From assembly GCA_035623255.1 (NCBI GenBank), contig DASPTU010000004.1:49578-113577 (forward strand): 64,000 nt of DNA. The letters run 5' to 3'. The notes under the pieces are model-generated. The model did no database searches. It saw only the letters and a program-made list of their open reading frames with translations, and had not been told where the DNA came from. Positions 33,737 to 42,056 of the stretch are shown here, piece after piece; positions within the stretch are counted from its first letter, which is position 1, and every line of letters begins with the position of its first letter. The translations under genes and the position numbers were made by a program. The DNA is from JAFAGX01 sp035623255. Lineage in GTDB: Bacteria; Acidobacteriota; Terriglobia; Terriglobales; Acidobacteriaceae.

Positions 33737-35303
33737 TGTTAGACCGTCCCTTCTCTAAAGTTTCCATAACTCTTTGGCCGATCAGGCCCGAAAGTTCGTC
33801 GACCCGGCGCTCCAGGTTGCGGCGTTGCGGTAAGGCGGAGGTCGACAATGTTTGCGCCGAGGCATTTAAGACAGTGTGCGTCGGGAGCTCCGCGTGACGG
33901 GAAACTTGCTCCCGAATGCGCTTCAGCATCACATTTGCGCCTACCTGGTCCGCAGCGGCGAGGATAAAAAAGAATTCGCCCATTTCCAGCTGCCCCATTG
34001 ACGGCAAGAGCACATCTTTATCCGGCAGAATGCACCGCTCCAGTAACTCGAGACATTTCTTTCTGCTTTTCCCCCACGCGTCGATGGCAGCTGTCACGGG
34101 AATCGGCGCCAGCTTTACGGTAAGCAGAGAAACCTCTGGCCGCAGAACACCGTTCTCAACTGCGACCGGGTAAATAAGTTTGGAAAGTGAGAAGACGGGA
34201 AGGGTGAAATAGAATGTGCTGCCGCATCCCAGCTGGCTCTCCACCCAGAGCTTGCCGCCATGGCTGGCGACAAGCTCTTTACAGATCGACAATCCCAGCC
34301 CCAGCCCTTTCCGTGGACCCCCCTCGTCGTGTTGTTCCTGATATAGACGCTCAAAAACCAGCGCCTTCGCCCGCTCCCCAATGCCACAACCGGTATCTTG
34401 AACCGAGATCTGAGCAAAGGTCTGATCTTCAACAAAGATGTCGGCAAGCACGCTGACAGAGCCGCGCTCGGGCGTAAACTTGATGGCGTTCTCTATGAGA
34501 TTCAGGAGAATCTGTAGAATGCGGTGTGGATCGCCATGGACCAGTAGCGGCGCTGCCTGGATTTCACATCGCAGTGCAACGCCTTTGGCTAAAGCAGCCG
34601 CCTGTAACATCTGAATCGCCTGCTCGACTAATTCCCGTAGCGCAACGCAGCGGAATTCCAGGCGAAGCTTACCAGCCTCTATGGTGGCAGTCTCCAGCAG
34701 GTCATCGATCATGCTGCGCAATTGATTGGCACTCTTGAGAATCGTTTCCAGACACTCGCGCTGTTCCGTGGTCACAGGCCCCGAAAGGCCATCGAGCACA
34801 ATGGTGACAAACTGATAAATGCAGGAGAGTGGAGATCGCAGCTCGTGCGAAACGTGCGAAAGCAGCTGATCTTTAAAATGCAGTTGTTGCTCGCGACTTT
34901 GGTGCAACGCTCTCAATAGGCTTTGGCGTTCGATCGCATACCTGATGGCGCGGGCCAAGTGTCCGCCGTCAAGATGCGTCTTTAGCAGATAATCTTGTGC
35001 CCCTTCTTGCACGGCTCGCACAGCTAGTTCTTCATCGTCCCTCCCGGTCAAAACCAGCACGGGCACATTAGGAACTTTCTGCACTATTTTGCGAATGGTG
35101 TCGGTGCCGCGGCTGTCCGGCAAGTCGAGATCCAGCAAGACGACATCCGGCTGATCGGACGAAATCGATTCTATTGCCGCGGAAAGGTGGTCGGTGGCGG
35201 TGATCGCGAAGGCAGTTCTGGCTTGGGAGAGTTGCTCCTGAACCAGGAACGCATCCCCAGGATTGTCTTCCACGAGAAGCGCTCGCGTTGTTCTATCACT
35301 CAT
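33729..35303 (-). CDS. Receiver-histidine kinase hybrid with GGDEF-like C-terminal remnant
   Basis: A 524-residue cytoplasmic protein. The receiver (about 5-125; LLVEDNPGD, LLDLDLPDSRG) is followed by HisKA with His in SHVSHELRSPLS (about 150-215). HATPase motifs follow: NLIENAIKF, DTGCGIG and GLGLGLSICKELV (about 260-370). The C-terminal 130 residues are unusual: MGQLEMGEFFFILAA with flanking helices resembles a GGDEF half that has lost its signature. It lies five bases after the Rcp1-like regulator and overlaps the next regulator, forming a phosphorelay operon. The C-terminal assignment is tentative. Confidence 0.85.
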   Translation of the reverse strand: MSDRTTRALLVEDNPGDAFLVQEQLSQARTAFAITATDHLSAAIESISSDQPDVVLLDLDLPDSRGTDTIRKIVQKVPNVPVLVLTGRDDEELAVRAVQEGAQDYLLKTHLDGGHLARAIRYAIERQSLLRALHQSREQQLHFKDQLLSHVSHELRSPLSCIYQFVTIVLDGLSGPVTTEQRECLETILKSANQLRSMIDDLLETATIEAGKLRLEFRCVALRELVEQAIQMLQAAALAKGVALRCEIQAAPLLVHGDPHRILQILLNLIENAIKFTPERGSVSVLADIFVEDQTFAQISVQDTGCGIGERAKALVFERLYQEQHDEGGPRKGLGLGLSICKELVASHGGKLWVESQLGCGSTFYFTLPVFSLSKLIYPVAVENGVLRPEVSLLTVKLAPIPVTAAIDAWGKSRKKCLELLERCILPDKDVLLPSMGQLEMGEFFFILAAADQVGANVMLKRIREQVSRHAELPTHTVLNASAQTLSTSALPQRRNLERRVDELSGLIGQRVMETLEKGRSNNG

Positions 35304-35308
35304 GTGAG

Positions 35309-35758
35309 TTAGCCAGACCTCCGGGGCAGTTTGACTACGGTCAGCCAGAAATCCTCGATGGAACGAATGATATTCGTGAACTTGGCCAGATCAACCGGCT
35401 TGCTGATGTAGCAGTTGGCGTGCAACTGATAACTGCGTAACACGTCGGTCTCAGCTTCAGAACTGGTCAGCACAACGACCGGGATATCTTTGAGCTGAGT
35501 GTCTCCTTTGATTTCTGACAAGACGGCGCGGCCGTCTTTCCCTGGCAGGTTCAAATCCAGCAGGATCAGATCGGGGCGCTTAGCGTTGCCGTATGGCGCT
35601 GTGCGTCGCAGGTACGCCATGGCCTGAATACCGTCGCTGACGTTGTTGATGACGTTCCGAACTTTGCTCCTCTCCACCATGTCGCGCGTCAATTCGACAT
35701 CACCGGGATTGTCTTCAATGAGGAGAATTTCGATCGGGCTGCCTGATGTCATGCGCAT
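35309..35758 (-). CDS. Rcp1-like response regulator
   Basis: ATG 35758 has AGGAGG ten bases upstream and overlaps the kinase gene before it. A second ATG at 35752 makes an exact ATGA overlap but is further from the site. The 149-residue receiver has LLIEDNPGDVELT, phospho-Asp in LILLDLNLPGKDG, VLTSSEAE and ISKPVD. NPGD-type receivers of this length usually pair with phytochrome-like kinases that carry the HDLQEPLR box, which is what the upstream gene encodes. Confidence 0.9.
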   Translation of the reverse strand: MRMTSGSPIEILLIEDNPGDVELTRDMVERSKVRNVINNVSDGIQAMAYLRRTAPYGNAKRPDLILLDLNLPGKDGRAVLSEIKGDTQLKDIPVVVLTSSEAETDVLRSYQLHANCYISKPVDLAKFTNIIRSIEDFWLTVVKLPRRSG

Positions 35759-37227
35759 GTCGTTGCGGCCTCCTGCCAGTGCGCCTGCGCTTGGTTGCCG
35801 GTGTCGGGAAAGGTGAAAAGAAACGTTGCGCCGGAACCGGGCTGGGATTCTACCCAGATGCGTCCATGGTGCCTCTCGACAATTTTCTTGCAGATGGCTA
35901 AACCAATCCCTGTGCCGCTGTATTTCTCGCGGGAATGGAGGCGCTGAAAAATCACGAAGATTCTCTCGGCATACTCCGGAGCGATGCCGATGCCGTTGTC
36001 CTTGACCTTGAAGAGCCAATGGCCCTGCTCGGGTTGCGCGGTTACCTGAATGTGAGGGGTGCGGTCACCGCGAAACTTGAGAGCATTGCCGATCAGATTC
36101 TGGAAAAGCTGGGCGACCTGGTGTTCATCTGCCAACAGAGTTGGCAAGGTGCCAACTTCGACAAGCGCGTTGGAATCGCGAATCGTGGGCTCCAGGTCAT
36201 GCAGGACCTGGCGCACGACCTTCTCGCAATCGACTGCGGCTGGTTCTGAACCACGCGAGTTTACGCGCGAGAGGGCAAGCAGATCGTTAATCAGCATCTG
36301 CATGCGGCGCGCGCCATCAACCGCGTATGCGATGTATTTGTCAGCTCTGTTATCGAGTTGCCCGCTGTAGCGCTCAGATAGAAGCTGCATGTAGCTCGCC
36401 ACCATGCGCAATGGCTCCTGTAGATCATGCGAAGCCACGTACGCAAATTGTTCCAGTTCCCCATTGGAGCGGCGCAGTTCGTCAGACTGGCGAAGCAGAA
36501 TGTCCTCGTATCGCTTGCGCTCGCTGATGTCGCGGGCGATCTGGCAGGCTGCAATCGGTGTCCCTTGCCGATCAGTGATCGGGTAATAGCGAATTTCCAG
36601 AAAGCTTTCGGTTCCACAGACTTCGGTCACTGAAAAGGTCTCGCCAGCGAGAACTCGACGCCAAAGTCTTATCGCCTCGGCAAGTTCGTCAGGCTTATCG
36701 GTTAAGACTTCATCCAGACCCATCCCGATCTCGGGACAGCTTCCGTATTTTCTCTGAAACGCAGTACTGTAAGTTGGGTTGAACGCCACCCACTGCAGTT
36801 CGAGATCGATGGCGGCAATCGAGTCTGGTGTGCTTTCCAGAATGCCGTTAAGGTGACGATTCCCGAGCTCGAGAGCAGCATAAGCCAGACGAAGGTAATA
36901 CTGCGCTGTCTTGCGTTTCTCAATTTCTCTGCTGAGCTTGAGAGAACTAACACAAAGCGTGAGCAGGCAGACCAGGGACGCCGAACCAAACAGGAGGACG
37001 CCTAAGGTCGACGGTCGGGGACGAAAATGTAGATAAGCTGCTCCGCCAACACAGGACACCGTTAACAAAGCTCCTGCTAACCACAATCCTTGCTGCTTAT
37101 AAAGCATTAGTTTGCGATGGCTCGTCGGCAGCTGCGTCAGCCACTCGGAGACGGATGGGATCGAAAAATGGTGCCTGTTCCTCATCGTTGTCATCATGGT
37201 CATCAGGGCATGGTTGTAGTCGAACAC
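35749..37227 (-). CDS. Membrane PAS histidine kinase (phytochrome-type kinase core)
   Basis: Up to 492 residues; GTG 37227 is the longest start, with ATGs at 37203 and below equally possible, none with a clear ribosome site. Two hydrophobic helices (about 48-66 and 76-96) precede a PAS domain (about 125-240), a HisKA box with His in VASHDLQEPLRM, and a HATPase with NLIGNALKF, DNGIGI and GTGIGLAIC. The kinase core is the phytochrome/Rcp1-partner type, but no chromophore domain is present. It heads a four-gene minus-strand signalling operon. Confidence 0.88.
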   Translation of the reverse strand: MFDYNHALMTMMTTMRNRHHFSIPSVSEWLTQLPTSHRKLMLYKQQGLWLAGALLTVSCVGGAAYLHFRPRPSTLGVLLFGSASLVCLLTLCVSSLKLSREIEKRKTAQYYLRLAYAALELGNRHLNGILESTPDSIAAIDLELQWVAFNPTYSTAFQRKYGSCPEIGMGLDEVLTDKPDELAEAIRLWRRVLAGETFSVTEVCGTESFLEIRYYPITDRQGTPIAACQIARDISERKRYEDILLRQSDELRRSNGELEQFAYVASHDLQEPLRMVASYMQLLSERYSGQLDNRADKYIAYAVDGARRMQMLINDLLALSRVNSRGSEPAAVDCEKVVRQVLHDLEPTIRDSNALVEVGTLPTLLADEHQVAQLFQNLIGNALKFRGDRTPHIQVTAQPEQGHWLFKVKDNGIGIAPEYAERIFVIFQRLHSREKYSGTGIGLAICKKIVERHHGRIWVESQPGSGATFLFTFPDTGNQAQAHWQEAATTCA

Positions 37228-37461
37228 CAGTCACACCAGTACTCGCTTTCAGCGCAAGCAATTCCGAAGCCACGTGTTGCAGCGTGCAGGAGAAGCACAA
37301 CCGCAAAAAATCAAGGAGATTGAAGGTTACGCGCATGGATTGGGGGTTCCTTGGACCTCGACATTAACTCTCGATTAGAGCGAAGTATTGTTTATCCGGC
37401 GTGCGCAAAATTGGACATGACGATTTCTAATGGGTCGATTGTGCTTTGGTTACAAGGGCGT

Positions 37462-37653
37462 TCAGGCTAACTCGTCCAGCTGATGCGACTCTTCCGCGTC
37501 TTGTGAGTCCACCGTTTCATCGGCTGCCTCTGGTTTCGGATCAGGCCGCTGGCGACGACGACGTTGAGAATCGTTATCAGCAGGGCCATGCGTTCCGATA
37601 TTTCTGACCGGAGTGGGTGATTGCAAACGATCCGGGATGGATAGCGGATCCAT
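37462..37653 (-). CDS. Small hydrophilic protein, unknown
   Basis: A possible 63-residue protein from ATG 37653 with an AAGAGA-like site. It is Pro/Arg/Asp-rich (RRRRQRPDPKPEAADE) and ends HQLDELA, with no domain I know. It lies between the EAL-HDOD gene and the kinase operon on the same strand. Its composition is not that of an out-of-frame shadow, since no other frame here is convincing, but it could still be non-coding. Confidence 0.4.
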   Translation of the reverse strand: MDPLSIPDRLQSPTPVRNIGTHGPADNDSQRRRRQRPDPKPEAADETVDSQDAEESHQLDELA

Positions 37654-37836
37654 GCGATTTTCTCTTGTAAGCAGGGAAAAGCCACCCTGCTGCTGCCAAG
37701 CAGTCTGTTCCTTTTGGACTATCGGCAAAGACAAAGCCAGACTTCAGCCTGAGGTAGTAGCAGACGAGGGTGAGTGGTCACCTTTGGTAATCAAAACCGG
37801 ATGACCGCTGGATTACCGAGCTCATAAGCGATTTTC

Positions 37837-39120
37837 TCAATCGCCACTCGTCATAGTGCGCGCCCACTGCATGGCTTCCCAGTGCGCTTCCACGATAAAT
37901 GTGGGCGGTAATTTAAGTTGCGTTGCGAGCGCATTGACCTGTTCCCAGTTGCCACTCTCTTGTGCCCGCATGAGCCGGAAGACCGGAGTCAGGCAGCTCT
38001 CTTTCTCCAGCAATGCGGCTTTGGTCTCGCTATCCACCGCGATTCCTTCTAACACCAGCCCCATCGGAACTTGCAGAATTGCATCCATGAGCGAGAGCAG
38101 GCCCGCAAGAAAAAGGTCAGAATCGCCATGCGGGACTTTTGGCGCAAGCAACTCGCAGAAACGGGCGCGGACCAACGCAGAGAGAACAAGGTCGCTGGTC
38201 TTGTTCTGTCCCGCCACTAAGGTGGCGGCGAGCCGCACCCAGCGCCGAATTTCGCGTTCGCCTAACATCGCGAGGCCATGTCGTACGGAGTGGATCTCCT
38301 TGACGAACCCGAACGCCGGCGAATTCAGATACCGGAGCAAACGGTACGTCAACGATGCCTCCGCTTTGAGTACGCTTTCAACTTCGCGCGGATCGAACTC
38401 TTCCCGCGAGATTGCCTTGAGTAAGCGCAGGTAGTTGACCTGATTCGCAGGGATTTCGCGGGCTTGCATCAACTCCGGCTTGCGAAAGAAATAACCCTGA
38501 AAATAGGCACACCCGCAGTCTTTTGCTGCCGTGAACTGATCACGGGTTTCCACTTTTGCCGCCAAAACACTGCACGTCTTGGTTGCATGCCGCTTGGCCA
38601 GGGCTGCGAAGTTCTCTATCGGCGTGCTGTCCACATTGACTTTCAGAATGTTGGCAAGCGGAACTAGTTTCTCGCGCGCGTCGCCAGCTGCAAAATCATC
38701 GATGGCGATCATGTACCCTGCCGCCTTCATGCGCTCGCAGGCCGCAGTTACCAGGTCGTCTGCCGGAACGCTCGGCAGGACCTCGATGCCCGCCTGATTG
38801 GGCGGAAGCATAGTCATGTAGTCCTTCAGCAGCATTTCGCGTGTGCAATTGATGAAAGCACGTCGTCCGTCACAGAGGACATCCAGACCCATGATGAGCG
38901 ACGTGTTTAGCGTGCTGCGGGAAGCCGCTTCCGGATCAGCGCCATCAAAGTAATCATGCGCTCCGTCACGGAACAGGAGTTCGTAACCAAACACCTTCTC
39001 GTCTGCGGTAAGTATGGGCTGCCTGGCCACATAACGCTGGAATGGCTTCGCGGGCGCCGGCTTTGCTGAGCTAGAGTCTTCCATCGATTTTCCCTGGGCG
39101 GCTTCGGTCGAAATACTCAA
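37837..39120 (-). CDS. EAL-HDOD (YuxH-family) signalling protein
   Basis: A 427-residue protein. The TTG start at 39120 makes a TTGA overlap with flgM and has AGGAGG four bases before; ATG 39084 is the alternative. The first half is a YuxH-type EAL domain: YELLF (Glu47), FINCTRE (Asn91), IDDFAAGD (140-147), ILKVNVD and AAKVET (the position of AEGVE, first Glu lost). The second half is HDOD (LLRYLNSPAFGF, HGLAMLGEREIRRW, LLSLMDAIL). Such proteins usually bind rather than cut c-di-GMP and often modulate motility. It ends the fliM-fliN-flgM operon. Confidence 0.88.
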   Translation of the reverse strand: MSISTEAAQGKSMEDSSSAKPAPAKPFQRYVARQPILTADEKVFGYELLFRDGAHDYFDGADPEAASRSTLNTSLIMGLDVLCDGRRAFINCTREMLLKDYMTMLPPNQAGIEVLPSVPADDLVTAACERMKAAGYMIAIDDFAAGDAREKLVPLANILKVNVDSTPIENFAALAKRHATKTCSVLAAKVETRDQFTAAKDCGCAYFQGYFFRKPELMQAREIPANQVNYLRLLKAISREEFDPREVESVLKAEASLTYRLLRYLNSPAFGFVKEIHSVRHGLAMLGEREIRRWVRLAATLVAGQNKTSDLVLSALVRARFCELLAPKVPHGDSDLFLAGLLSLMDAILQVPMGLVLEGIAVDSETKAALLEKESCLTPVFRLMRAQESGNWEQVNALATQLKLPPTFIVEAHWEAMQWARTMTSGD

Positions 39121-39398
39121 CTCGCCTCCTGAATCATGGCTTCCGCGGATTTCTTAAGGTCGACTCTGTATTCGCCGCGCTGGATAGCTTGGCGCAAGGT
39201 TTCGATTTTGTCTTGGCGAACCGGACTGGAAGCTAAGGCCTGATTGGCCAAGCCCTCGATCCTGGCCTCATCCGTAGATAACGTAGCTCTGTCATGCTCC
39301 GGGGTTGTAGGTGAATCGGCCGAGGTACGCTCAGCCTTGTTGTTGTCCTGGGCTGGTGTTACGCCGCCTAGAGTGGGTGCGTTCAGATCTATTTTCAT
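39117..39398 (-). CDS. flgM: Anti-sigma28 factor FlgM
   Basis: ATG 39398 is best placed after AGGTGA; an adjacent ATG at 39401 is the alternative. The 93-residue protein has the typical disordered N-terminal half and the sigma28-binding C-terminal helices with VRQDKIETLRQAIQRGEYRVD. It holds the flagellar sigma factor FliA (60899) inactive until hook-basal-body completion, when it is exported. It is cotranscribed with the motor switch genes. Confidence 0.9.
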   Translation of the reverse strand: MKIDLNAPTLGGVTPAQDNNKAERTSADSPTTPEHDRATLSTDEARIEGLANQALASSPVRQDKIETLRQAIQRGEYRVDLKKSAEAMIQEAS

Positions 39399-39432
39399 CA
39401 TTATCACCTGTGAAACTGAGTAAGTGTTTCTC

Positions 39433-40242
39433 TCAGACAGCATTCATCCGCTGTCGCGGATCGACCACCTCCGTAATACGAATTCCATAGTTCCCATCCA
39501 CAATGACAACCTCCCCTCGTGCAATGAGCTTATCGCCCAATAGCAAGTCGGCCGGTTCCTGCACCTGCCGGTCCAGTTCGATCACCGATCCGGAGGTCAA
39601 ATCCAGAATTTCGCGCAACGTTAATACGCGTTGGCCGAACCGCAGCGTGAGGTTAAGATCGACTCCCAGCAGAAGGTCCAGATTCTTTTCACTAGTCTGG
39701 TTTTCCTCTCCTTCGGCGCTCGCAGGAACTTCTGCATTGGCGGGCCGTGACAAACTCGCTGCCAGATCGTTGCTCAAATGCAGCCGCAGTGTACAGCTGG
39801 CGGATGACGCCTCGGAAGCAAGCAGCAAGAAAGTAACTTCGGTATTCGGTGGCGCCTCCACGGGCGACACTTTAACTTTCAGTTCGCCAAATTTGCTCTG
39901 CAAGGCGATTTCTGCAAGACCTGCCACTTGCCGCAGCAGCTCCGCTAAGGCGTCCCGGTGTTCCTTGGTAAGTTCGGTCGATGCCGATGTTTCAGCGAGA
40001 AGCTTCTCGGTAAGCGTCAGGACATCAGTGTGGCGGAGTTGAAGAACCGCACTGCCCTGGAGATTGCCTGAACAGGAGAAAACAAAGTACACACAGGGAG
40101 CGTCACTGGGTTCAGAAGTTTGGTCAGGCTTGACCTCGACTTTCCAACGCGATGCGAGTGACTGTGAAAAGACGTCGCTCACTGCCTTGGCAATGACCTC
40201 TACCGCGGAATGTAGCGCTGTGCCCGGTGAAGTGTCTGGCAT
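39433..40242 (-). CDS. fliN: Flagellar motor switch protein FliN/FliY-type
   Basis: ATG 40242 forms a TGATG overlap with fliM. The 269-residue protein has a CheC/FliY-like N-terminal part of about 170 residues (GSAVLQLRHTDVLTLTEKLL, LAELLRQVAGLAEIAL) and a C-terminal SpoA/FliN domain (about 190-262: LLLGVDLNLTLRFGQRVLTLREIL and DKLIARGEVVIVDGNYGIRITEV). The SpoA domain builds the C-ring. A second, short FliN is encoded at 55009, so this organism has two SpoA proteins besides FliM. Confidence 0.9.
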   Translation of the reverse strand: MPDTSPGTALHSAVEVIAKAVSDVFSQSLASRWKVEVKPDQTSEPSDAPCVYFVFSCSGNLQGSAVLQLRHTDVLTLTEKLLAETSASTELTKEHRDALAELLRQVAGLAEIALQSKFGELKVKVSPVEAPPNTEVTFLLLASEASSASCTLRLHLSNDLAASLSRPANAEVPASAEGEENQTSEKNLDLLLGVDLNLTLRFGQRVLTLREILDLTSGSVIELDRQVQEPADLLLGDKLIARGEVVIVDGNYGIRITEVVDPRQRMNAV

Positions 40243-41213
40243 CACAGTTGCCTCTCTTCCCGAATAGTGATCCGCTCCGATACCTGAGCCGCACGCTGCC
40301 GCCCATGGCGTACAGGATTTGCCTCAAACGTGGCTCGCCCCGCGACCATCAGAGAGGCAGGCGATCTGACCGGGATACCGAGGTTACAGATCTCGTCGGT
40401 GGCAAGCTCCATCAAGGTCTGAATCGGTAGCTTGATCGTGGTAATGCCCAGTGTTAGAGGGAAAGGACACTCCAGCATTTTCTCTGCAAGTTTTCTTCCG
40501 GTACGGCCGACCGGACGAGTCTTTCCATAGGACCAATCGGACGACAGTTTGCGTAGCATCGTGTTCGAGATGGACATGGGAAACACCAGGTTCATTACTC
40601 CCCGTGCTTCAGCAAGTTTGATTTCAAAGTTCAGAAACAGAATTTTTTCAGTAGGTGAAAGAAAGCGCTGCATCAGCGCCGAATTCTGACGCGCACCCAG
40701 TTCAGGGCTGCATCCAAACGCTGTCCATGCCGCGGCCAATTCATGGCAGATGATGCGGCTCACGCCTTCCATGATCTGTTCCTCGATTTCGCTGATTTCC
40801 CGGCTTAACGCCTCGCACTGGCCCTTGCCCCCGAGCAAAAGATCAACCAGCGGGAATACCAGCGAATGATCGATTTGCAGAGCCGCCGTTGCCTCCATCT
40901 GTGGCACCTGCAGGGAGTTCATGTAAGTTACCTCGGGCACCCGCTCGAGGAACTCACTGTATGCAAGTTGCTCGACGGAAACCAAGGTTGCCTCAAATAA
41001 GACACGCAGGTATGCACCCAGGGATTGACTCAGGTTGCGAGCAAATGCCTCGTGCAGTCCGGTAACCGTGCGCGCCTGATCTCCAGTCAGAGGGCCCGAT
41101 TGGCGAAAGCTGCACGGCTTGATGGAACGCTGCTCCTGTACCGGTTTATCGCTCCGGCCTTGGGCCGCCCGCACCAGCGCATCAATCTCTTCTTGTGTGA
41201 GTACTCGTTCCAT
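40242..41213 (-). CDS. fliM: Flagellar motor switch protein FliM
   Basis: A 323-residue protein with the N-terminal CheY-P-binding peptide LTQEEIDALV (5-14), the CheC-like middle domain (about 45-225, with LLGGKGQ in the GGxG position) and a C-terminal SpoA domain (about 245-315). It links FliG to FliN in the C-ring and sets rotation direction. It is the first gene of a minus-strand operon (fliM, fliN, flgM, EAL-HDOD), away from the main cluster, with its own sigma54-like promoter. Confidence 0.95.
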   Translation of the reverse strand: MERVLTQEEIDALVRAAQGRSDKPVQEQRSIKPCSFRQSGPLTGDQARTVTGLHEAFARNLSQSLGAYLRVLFEATLVSVEQLAYSEFLERVPEVTYMNSLQVPQMEATAALQIDHSLVFPLVDLLLGGKGQCEALSREISEIEEQIMEGVSRIICHELAAAWTAFGCSPELGARQNSALMQRFLSPTEKILFLNFEIKLAEARGVMNLVFPMSISNTMLRKLSSDWSYGKTRPVGRTGRKLAEKMLECPFPLTLGITTIKLPIQTLMELATDEICNLGIPVRSPASLMVAGRATFEANPVRHGRQRAAQVSERITIREERQL

Positions 41214-41256
41214 GCCGCCAATCTATTCCGACCGCTGAGTTAGAACAAAATGAGAG

Positions 41257-41275
41257 CTAGGCAACATCTGCCCAG
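41257..41275. promoter_or_regulatory. 19-bp palindrome at the fliM promoter
   Basis: In the fliM direction it reads CTGGGCAGATGTTGCCTAG, identical at 18 of 19 positions to the palindrome at 42022-42040. It begins eight bases after the -12 element and would overlap the predicted transcription start, 38-63 bases before fliM. Confidence 0.65.
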
Positions 41276-41282
41276 TTGGTTA

Positions 41283-41296
41283 GCACGGGTATCGCC
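41283..41296 (-). promoter_or_regulatory. Candidate sigma54 promoter of the fliM operon
   Basis: The minus strand reads TTTGGCGATACCCGTGCTAA, with GG and GC ten bases apart, TTGGC at -24 and TGCTA at -12. The same layout is found before the flagellar kinase gene. Predicted start about 41271. Confidence 0.55.
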
Positions 41297-41335
41297 AAAC
41301 ATTCTCCGGACGCGATGGAAAGTGGTTGGGGCGGA

Positions 41336-41821
41336 TTATTTGGATTGCTTGAGAGGATCTGTGCCAGAGCGCAGCGCGGCCAAATAACGATGCACGAATT
41401 CGCGTTCCCGATCAGAAGAAAAAACAAATTTGAACCCGTGACATTCCGCTACGCGGTAGCTGACAACGGCCTTTAGACGAATTGCAGTGGCAGTTTCTGG
41501 CAGGGTGAGAATAAAGGTGACCGCCGTGCCCACATCCAATTGAGCGGAAACGAAGGCCGCCAGGCCTTCCTCGCTCAGGTCGGTACAACGAGCACTCAGC
41601 AACTGCGACCCCTGCCCTTCCGTCTGCAGCAGGAAGTGAAAATCTGTACGGAAGCGCGGCTTGCGATAGCCGAACTCGCGGATTTGATTTGTTTTCTCTT
41701 TCTCCACCACCACCCCTTGCGGCTTCCACCGTGGTTCGGACTTCGCTAACACAGCGCATTGTCCAGGCGCGTATTCTGAAGCAAACGGGATACCAATTGC
41801 CGGTCCCCATTTGTTCTTCAA
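41336..41821 (-). CDS. PilZ-domain protein
   Basis: Up to 161 residues from TTG 41821; GTG codons at 41713-41707, close to AAGGGG, could be the true start, leaving little more than the PilZ domain. The domain has the basic c-di-GMP-binding start YRKPRFR and the DLSEEG form of the D/NxSxxG motif, then a six-strand barrel (TAVTFILTLPE, LKAVVSYRV, FKFVFSSD). It is probably a c-di-GMP receptor acting on motility, given its place between fliM and the flagellar regulators. Confidence 0.82.
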   Translation of the reverse strand: MKNKWGPAIGIPFASEYAPGQCAVLAKSEPRWKPQGVVVEKEKTNQIREFGYRKPRFRTDFHFLLQTEGQGSQLLSARCTDLSEEGLAAFVSAQLDVGTAVTFILTLPETATAIRLKAVVSYRVAECHGFKFVFSSDREREFVHRYLAALRSGTDPLKQSK

Positions 41822-42000
41822 ATACCAACCTTCTAATCATCGGTTAACAAACCGGAACAAACTGCTTGGCGCGATCAAGCTTCCTACGCGTGCCCTGTCC
41901 GCGACACATCTGCTCGTATGAACTCGGTGCTCGTCGGAACGCGATACCTTCGAAATCTTCATTACCTTCGACACTGCCTTTGTGGCCGGCGCGCCGCTTT

Positions 42001-42014
42001 GGCAAACCCGTTGC
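42001..42014 (+). promoter_or_regulatory. Candidate sigma54 promoter of the flagellar kinase/regulator operon
   Basis: TTTGGCAAACCCGTTGCATT (41998-42017) is close to the sigma54 consensus TTGGCACG-N4-TTGCA, with GG and GC exactly ten bases apart. The predicted start is near 42025. It would drive the kinase, the sigma54 activator and the flgB-led operon, so the activator could regulate itself. Confidence 0.72.
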
Positions 42015-42021
42015 ATTCCGG

Positions 42022-42040
42022 CTAGGCAGATGTTGCCTAG
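42022..42040. promoter_or_regulatory. 19-bp perfect palindrome at the flagellar kinase promoter
   Basis: CTAGGCA-GATGT-TGCCTAG, with perfect 7-bp arms, starts eight bases after the -12 GC and ends 16 bases before the kinase start codon. It could be an operator overlapping the start site or a 5' mRNA hairpin. Confidence 0.68.
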
Positions 42041-42056
42041 TTCTCATCACGCTCCA

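Noticed and set aside
37097..37336. A short minus-strand frame overlapping the start of the PAS kinase gene
   Set aside because: It overlaps the kinase in another frame, contains no domain and has no ribosome site.
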